From assembly GCA_937996725.1 (NCBI GenBank), contig CALKUR010000064.1, positions 1-41,042 on the forward strand: a DNA stretch of 41,042 nucleotides, in the 5' to 3' direction. The stretch is from an uncultured Dechloromonas sp. GTDB lineage: Bacteria; Pseudomonadota; Gammaproteobacteria; Burkholderiales; Rhodocyclaceae. Of the stretch, positions 34,591-41,042 are shown piece by piece; the first letter of the stretch is position 1; the number at the start of each line of letters is the position of its first letter. The notes beneath the pieces are model-generated. The model did not search any database, had not been told where the DNA came from, and worked only from the letters and a program-made list of their open reading frames with translations. Both the position numbers and the translations under genes were made by a program.

Positions 34591-34596
34591 TATAAT
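34591..34596 (+). promoter_or_regulatory. -10 box of an internal rpoD promoter
   Basis: Perfect TATAAT, with expected start near 34603, between dnaG and rpoD. The -35 region is poor. A separate rpoD promoter downstream of dnaG is known in E. coli; this box suggests the same layout. Confidence 0.55.
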
Positions 34597-34639
34597 TAAA
34601 GGTTTACTGCATTTCCATTGACTCCTGAGGTTAAGCGCT

Positions 34640-37096
<2,457 letters not shown>

Positions 37097-37106
37097 CGCT
37101 TTAACC

Positions 37107-37185
<79 letters not shown>

Positions 37186-37189
37186 GTCA

Positions 37190-37210
37190 AACCCTTACGC
37201 CACAAGGGTT
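37190..37210. repeat. hairpin directly 3' of the tRNA
   Basis: AACCCTT and AAGGGTT form a perfect 7-bp stem around ACGCCAC, five bases after the CCA. No T-run follows. It could be an RNA-processing or integration-site feature at the tRNA 3' end. Confidence 0.4.
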
Positions 37211-37239
37211 CTAGCACTTCAGCCAGTGGCAAAAACAAG

Positions 37240-37276
37240 AAAACCACTAAGGTCAAAACACCTTAGTGGTTTTTTT
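37240..37276 (+). terminator. strong intrinsic terminator of rpoD-tRNA
   Basis: AAAACCACTAAGGT pairs over 14 bp with ACCTTAGTGGTTTT around a CAAAAC loop, followed by more T residues (seven in a row from 37270). Ends transcripts coming from rpoD and the tRNA before the malonate block. Confidence 0.9.
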
Positions 37277-37339
37277 ACGTCCCAAGTGTAGCCATTGACA
37301 TATTCCATGAACCATCTTGTGTTGCTTAACCTTCACTGC

Positions 37340-37369
37340 AAAAAAAAGGAAGGCAGTTAACTGCCTTCC
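37340..37369 (-). terminator. intrinsic terminator of the mdc operon
   Basis: GGAAGGCAG and CTGCCTTCC (a perfect palindrome at 37348-37369, loop TTAA). On the minus strand it is followed by eight T residues (the A-run at 37340-37347). It is 27 bases after the stop of the TSUP gene, so it closes the malonate operon. The rest of the 37277-37396 spacer shows nothing else I can support. Confidence 0.9.
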
Positions 37370-37396
37370 ATCAAGGTGACCCACGACGGTCAGTTA

Positions 37397-38194
37397 TTAC
37401 AAGAGGGAGAACAGCATCTTGGTCGCCAATAGTCCAAGGAAGACACCAAAACCACGCTTGAGCTTAGCAACTGGCAACTTATGCGCCAGCGCCGCACCGT
37501 AAGGGGCAATCATCACGGTCATGGCCCCGACACAAAATAACGCTGGCAAATAAACGAATCCGATGTGCAGCCCTGGCAATCCAGCGGTTCCTGCACCGGA
37601 AATCATAAAGCCAATAGTACCTGCTAATGCAATTGGGAAACCGAGTGCTGCTGAGGTTCCCACAGCCTGATGAATGCTAACGTTACAAAGCACCATAAAC
37701 GGAATCGACAGGAATCCACCACCCGCTGCGACCAAGCTAGACACGCCCCCTATGCCAGTCCCAACGGCTGCAAGCCCTGTTGGACTGGGCAAAACCCTTG
37801 TCGGCTTCGGACGGAAGTTCATAATCATTTGGAACGATGCGATATAAACAATCACTGTGAAAGCGACTGCCAACTCATGCGTTGGTACCAGACCAGTTAG
37901 CAACGAGCCCACTAGAGTTCCTAGTAAAAGTCCCGGCGTCATACCTTTTACAATGTCCCAACGAACTGCACCGTGCTTGTGATGGGCTCTCATACTTGAT
38001 ACTGACGTAATCGTAATTGTCGCCATCGAAGTTCCCAAGGCAAGATGCATGACTTCAGACACCGGAAACCCTTGTGCCGCAAAAAGCATAAAAAGCAGTG
38101 GGACAATTGTTAAGCCACCGCCGACCCCGAATAGTCCAGCAATAAAGCCCGAAAATGTACCCAATACAACATAGGTTAATAACCACCACGTCAT
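37397..38194 (-). CDS. TSUP (TauE/SafE) family permease, putative malonate transporter
   Basis: 265 residues, nearly all hydrophobic, with about eight membrane segments in two repeated halves. Each half begins with the family glycine-rich pattern: GLFGVGGGLTIVPLLF near residue 20 and SLVAAGGGFLSIPFMVL near residue 155. TSUP proteins carry organic and sulfur-containing anions such as sulfoacetate, sulfite or taurine-derived products. It is the last gene of the mdc operon, 15 bases after mdcH, and is followed by the operon terminator. Malonate operons usually encode MdcLM, MadLM, MdcF or other carriers; here no other transporter is visible, so this protein is a reasonable malonate importer by context. 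That function is inferred, not shown by residues. Confidence 0.88.
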   Translation of the reverse strand: MTWWLLTYVVLGTFSGFIAGLFGVGGGLTIVPLLFMLFAAQGFPVSEVMHLALGTSMATITITSVSSMRAHHKHGAVRWDIVKGMTPGLLLGTLVGSLLTGLVPTHELAVAFTVIVYIASFQMIMNFRPKPTRVLPSPTGLAAVGTGIGGVSSLVAAGGGFLSIPFMVLCNVSIHQAVGTSAALGFPIALAGTIGFMISGAGTAGLPGLHIGFVYLPALFCVGAMTVMIAPYGAALAHKLPVAKLKRGFGVFLGLLATKMLFSLL

Positions 38195-38209
38195 ACAGCC
38201 AGTTCTTTC

Positions 38210-39121
38210 CTATTTAAAACGACCGAGCCAGGTCAGTACTCCCTGAGCACTCTTAAAGTCACAAACTGAACGCACCGGGATTGATGGCGCAAAGTCACTG
38301 AGCATCTTCGCAAGAGCATTACCCGGCCCGATTTCCAAAACAACATCAGGCTGCATTTCAACTACGGTCTCTAGAGCATCATCCCAGTGGAGCATTGAAG
38401 AGATTTGAGCGGACAACGCTGTTGCTGCATCCTTGGAGGAAAACGACATTTTTCCCGTAACAGCACTAATCACTGGAAAGAGTAGGGTTCCCTGCGCATA
38501 CGGCTGAAGGCTAGCAGCAAATGACTGAGAGGCTGCGTTTAGGAAATGCGTATGTGACGGCGTCTTTACTGCAACTGGGGTCAATTTTGTCGCCCCGGCT
38601 GCTTCGAATGCATTGGCAGCCTCGTGAATCGCTGCCTCTCCACCTGTCACTACGAAATGCGTTGGCGAATTGCGTATGGCAATCGCAAGATTATGCCGAG
38701 CCGCAATAGTATTTACTTTGTCTTCGCTAATACCTAGTACAGCAAGCATACCAACAGGATACGGGGTATTCGAATCCATCAGGCTAGCTCTCTCGTAGCA
38801 CAGAGCAACGCCCGCTCTATCGGTAAACAATCCGGCAGCAGAGCAAGCAGCCATCTCACCGAGCGAATACCCTGCAGCACACACAGGTGTTGGAAGGTAT
38901 GGCATTAGCTTTTCCCACCAGGCCATTTCAAACCCAAATATCAACGGCTGAGCAATAACGTTGGTGCTTAAGTCCAGCGATTGTTGACCTGACTCATTCC
39001 AAACGCCTTCCAGTACTTTAGCTAATTTTTGGGATGCATCCCTTCCTGCATTTTCCCTCAAGAACGAGAGATGCTCTTGGGTTTGCTGGCCTTGGCCGGA
39101 GAATAGAATTGCGACCCTCAT
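38210..39121 (-). CDS. mdcH: malonate decarboxylase malonyl-CoA:ACP transacylase (epsilon)
   Basis: 303 residues, a FabD-like acyltransferase fold. The N-terminal FSGQGQQ and the nucleophile elbow GYSLGEM with Ser86 are visible, followed by a conserved arginine in CYERASLMD and a histidine in KTPSHTHFL that would complete the dyad; VLEIGPGNALAKML lies near the C-terminus. In malonate decarboxylase the epsilon subunit loads malonyl from malonyl-CoA on the prosthetic-group thiol of the carrier protein, starting the catalytic cycle. The position, after mdcG and mdcB and 4 bases from the mdcB stop, separates it from the fatty-acid enzyme FabD. Moderately AT-rich compared with upstream genes. Confidence 0.92.
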   Translation of the reverse strand: MRVAILFSGQGQQTQEHLSFLRENAGRDASQKLAKVLEGVWNESGQQSLDLSTNVIAQPLIFGFEMAWWEKLMPYLPTPVCAAGYSLGEMAACSAAGLFTDRAGVALCYERASLMDSNTPYPVGMLAVLGISEDKVNTIAARHNLAIAIRNSPTHFVVTGGEAAIHEAANAFEAAGATKLTPVAVKTPSHTHFLNAASQSFAASLQPYAQGTLLFPVISAVTGKMSFSSKDAATALSAQISSMLHWDDALETVVEMQPDVVLEIGPGNALAKMLSDFAPSIPVRSVCDFKSAQGVLTWLGRFK

Positions 39122-39125
39122 AAAT

Positions 39126-40022
39126 TCAGACGCAAATCGAATTCATAAAAATTGTCACGCCAAGAAGGTCTGCGACGCCACCGGGGCTGAGGTTCTTTGC
39201 GACAAATTCGTTATGTATTCGGATTGCCCTAGTCTTCCAACCCTCAGCAAGTACGCCTCCTGAATCTAGGAATTCTTTTGAGACGGCTTTAACATAAGAA
39301 AGCCCCGTCTCTCCTGCACGCCAAAGTATATTGGTGTCGTCAAGATTGGCCATCATTGCAAACATTGCCTGCACAGCAGCCGCTTCACGGCAACCAGTTG
39401 CATCTAAAGCTTTCAGATATGCAGGCAGCCCATGATTTTTTGCCGCCGGGAATCCAGCTACCGCCTCGTGACGGGCACCATGAACGCCATATTTAGACTC
39501 GACCTGTTGGCCATGACTGTATTCCGCATACGCCTTTACTGCGCAGGTCGCAAGAATGTCTGCGCCCCAGTTATCCGCTATGGCAACACCAAGAGCCTCT
39601 GGTGTTAAGCGCTCACCATTACGAGCGAGCTTTCCGGCAGCTGCGCATAACAGTCCAATATTGAATATTGCACCTCTATGGGTATTAACGCCCTTTGTGG
39701 CGTGCATCATTCGTGCTTCCGCATCGATTCCTAGCTTTTGGAGTACAGCAAAGTTGGCACCAGCCGCACCGGCTTCTGAAATTTTTACAAAGTAATCTCG
39801 TAGGCTATTAATGCTAGCCAAGAACATCTGGTAATCCATGTCCTGATGGCTACCTGAATCCACTGGAGATACCAAGCCAGGTTTGGGATAAAGACTGACT
39901 TCTTTATACAGACTCAAGACTGCGCTGGTCGATAGTGCAGTTGCTATTTCAAAAAGGGATGAATTAGCTGAACGATAACCATGTTGACTCTTTGCTTCCT
40001 TAATAGCTAGAGCATTAGGCAT
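39126..40022 (-). CDS. mdcB: triphosphoribosyl-dephospho-CoA synthase MdcB
   Basis: 298 residues of the CitG/MdcB family. It joins ATP and dephospho-CoA to give 2'-(5''-triphosphoribosyl)-3'-dephospho-CoA, the precursor of the prosthetic group of the acyl carrier protein MdcC. Typical blocks are SLYPKPGLVSPVDSGSHQDMDY near residues 45-66, THKGVNTHRGAIF-type ATKGVNTHRGAIFNIGLL, and YGVHGARHEAVAGFPAA toward the centre, then a glycine-asparagine-asparagine/Asp-rich helix with MANLDDTNILWRAG. Start overlaps the end of mdcG by 8 bases, which suggests coupling; the two enzymes act in sequence. A nearby 43% GC sample line falls inside this gene. Confidence 0.93.
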   Translation of the reverse strand: MPNALAIKEAKSQHGYRSANSSLFEIATALSTSAVLSLYKEVSLYPKPGLVSPVDSGSHQDMDYQMFLASINSLRDYFVKISEAGAAGANFAVLQKLGIDAEARMMHATKGVNTHRGAIFNIGLLCAAAGKLARNGERLTPEALGVAIADNWGADILATCAVKAYAEYSHGQQVESKYGVHGARHEAVAGFPAAKNHGLPAYLKALDATGCREAAAVQAMFAMMANLDDTNILWRAGETGLSYVKAVSKEFLDSGGVLAEGWKTRAIRIHNEFVAKNLSPGGVADLLGVTIFMNSICV

Positions 40023-40671
40023 ATGAGGCCTCTAGCAGGCTATCTAGGCTGCTCATATAAACACCAGTCTCGCCCTTAATGAGGACTTCTAATTCATCGT
40101 GATGCGCTAGAGCGGTCACAACTTCCCGCCAATTAACGCATTCATCCTTCGGAAAGCGTAGCTCACCATCAATGCTGAATGGCAGCTCAAGTTCTGCTGA
40201 TGCAAAGGCATCCGTCACGTATCGAACATCTTGTAACGTGGCCACGTCACAAAGTAGGTCAAGGTCAGATCTATCTGTGCGATATGGTTTGCCGGAGATT
40301 TTCTCCCATGCAACCGATCCGAATACGTAGAGTGAAAAACCACCAGACTTCAATTTTTCTACCAGCCGGCGAAGCACGGCAGCCTCGTTATCGTTAAAGA
40401 GGCCTAAGCAATCAATAAGTTCATGCGGTGTATCGCCACGCAAGATGTCTTGATATCTTGCCTGCAAGAACGCTCGGTGCTTAATCCCATTGTCAACAAA
40501 CGCCAAACCTAGCTGCATGGTGTTTGAACGAGGGTTTTGCCGAGGGCATACAAACGCTCTCCCTTCAGCAATCCAGTGTTTCACGTAGTGCTCTGCTCTA
40601 TCGCTAGTGCAACAAGCGACGGATTGCATTACTGCGTCCGACTTTAAGGTCAAAAGGTCATGTCTACGCAC
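40015..40671 (-). CDS. mdcG: malonate decarboxylase holo-ACP synthase MdcG
   Basis: 218 residues beginning at a GTG at 40671 (RRHDLLTL, matching the family start). It is a nucleotidyltransferase that attaches the triphosphoribosyl-dephospho-CoA made by MdcB to the acyl carrier protein MdcC, releasing pyrophosphate. The family fold is seen from the Gly-Ser pattern GSVAWEKISG and the DRSDLDLLCD metal-ligand aspartates in the middle of the protein. It is 2 bases downstream of the mdcE stop and overlaps mdcB by 8 bases. The order mdcE-mdcG-mdcB-mdcH is the same as in Acinetobacter-type malonate operons. Confidence 0.93.
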   Translation of the reverse strand: MRRHDLLTLKSDAVMQSVACCTSDRAEHYVKHWIAEGRAFVCPRQNPRSNTMQLGLAFVDNGIKHRAFLQARYQDILRGDTPHELIDCLGLFNDNEAAVLRRLVEKLKSGGFSLYVFGSVAWEKISGKPYRTDRSDLDLLCDVATLQDVRYVTDAFASAELELPFSIDGELRFPKDECVNWREVVTALAHHDELEVLIKGETGVYMSSLDSLLEASYA

Positions 40672-40673
40672 GA

Positions 40674-41042
40674 TTAGGCCGCCAGGACCGCCTCTGTTGT
40701 CTTCATCGCCTCTGTGCGACCGGTACGTGCCGAACCCTTTTCCATACGTAAATCTCGTGCGTTATCAATGGCACTGAAGGCGTCTGCCAGGCGGCTTTCT
40801 GTAACATCCCTCCAGATAGATTCGATACCGCCCATACGCTCATAATTCTCCGCACCTGGTGCGAACGTTGGAGAACCTTGTGCCAGCGCCACCAAACGGT
40901 CGTAATCGAGCTTGGTCACACGCGACATCGCCTTGAGGTCCATCACACGAACCGAAACATCCTTTAGTGCATAGGCGCGATCTGCCATGAGGCCGAACGA
41001 AAGAAAGCCACCGCTAACAGCATTGCTCGTCACCAAGCTAAT
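40674..41042 (-). CDS. mdcE: malonate decarboxylase gamma subunit MdcE, C-terminal part
   Basis: Only the last 122 codons are in the window; the reading frame is open to the right edge and the start lies outside. The visible part matches the C-terminus of the gamma (codecarboxylase) subunit, an acyl-carboxytransferase-fold protein: SGGFLSFGLMADRAYAL, VRVMDLKAMSRVTKLDYDRL, SPTFAPGAENYERMGGIESIW and the alanine-rich end. With the beta subunit MdcD it removes CO2 from malonyl-S-ACP and transfers it to a proton-accepting step, giving acetyl-S-ACP. MdcD, MdcC and MdcA should lie further upstream, off the window, if the operon is complete. Confidence 0.88.
   Translation of the reverse strand: MSLVTSNAVSGGFLSFGLMADRAYALKDVSVRVMDLKAMSRVTKLDYDRLVALAQGSPTFAPGAENYERMGGIESIWRDVTESRLADAFSAIDNARDLRMEKGSARTGRTEAMKTTEAVLAA

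Noticed and set aside
37295..37300. Perfect -35 hexamer TTGACA downstream of the tRNA
   Set aside because: No -10-like hexamer lies 16-18 bases downstream and no gene starts on the plus strand behind it.

Overview
The window is a stretch of bacterial chromosome that reads as a betaproteobacterium, most likely of Burkholderiales type. The support is gene content and order: leuS-lptE-holA-proA, metG divergent from apbC-dcd-decarboxylase, pmbA divergent from darP, and rpsU-yqeY-dnaG-rpoD followed by a CAU tRNA. The lysine/alanine/proline-rich leader on RpoD and TACAAT-type -10 boxes also fit. I cannot name a genus. Bases 1-37185 are dense, GC-rich core genome (one 60-base line I counted by hand is 67% GC). 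No gene-free stretch exceeds about 300 bases; the longest run 150-210 bases.

Layout. 1-3548: pmbA (cut by the window edge), darP and an M17 leucyl-aminopeptidase-like gene. 3624-6615: a tight thyA-pgi-folA operon (thymidylate synthesis and dihydrofolate recycling, with glucose-6-phosphate isomerase between). 6638-10716, minus strand: apbC, dcd and an AdiA-like amino-acid decarboxylase. 10835-14661: metG and a SulP anion transporter whose 3' end overlaps dnaE. 14590-21738, minus strand: uvrD-dgt-dnaE, a DNA repair, dGTP hydrolysis and replication group. 21937-22293: a small gene I do not recognise, with its own promoter. 22456-29535: leuS-lptE-holA-proA-ogt-xerD, closed by a long inverted repeat. 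29620-31804: folB/plsY (divergent) and tsaD. 31970-37096: the macromolecular synthesis group rpsU, yqeY, dnaG, rpoD, with an intrinsic terminator after rpsU. 37107-37185: a CAU tRNA.

Immediately 3' of the tRNA the character changes. Two intrinsic terminators face each other. Beyond them the minus strand carries the 3' half of a malonate decarboxylase operon (mdcE fragment, mdcG, mdcB, mdcH) ending in a TSUP (TauE/SafE) permease. This block is clearly less GC-rich (sample lines 42-55%) and sits at the 3' end of a tRNA gene, which suggests an acquired segment, although no integrase or repeated att site lies in the window. MdcG and MdcB make and attach the 2'-(5''-triphosphoribosyl)-3'-dephospho-CoA prosthetic group of the acyl carrier protein. 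MdcH loads malonyl onto it, MdcE belongs to the decarboxylase proper, and the TSUP protein is a plausible malonate importer.

I see no CRISPR array, insertion sequence, phage or toxin-antitoxin locus, and no clearly undescribed multi-gene system. The most interesting leads are the tRNA-adjacent mdc block with its TSUP permease, the histone-H1-like RpoD extension, three start codons directly behind -10 boxes (possible leaderless mRNAs), the xerD/folB inverted repeat and the unrecognised 118-residue protein.
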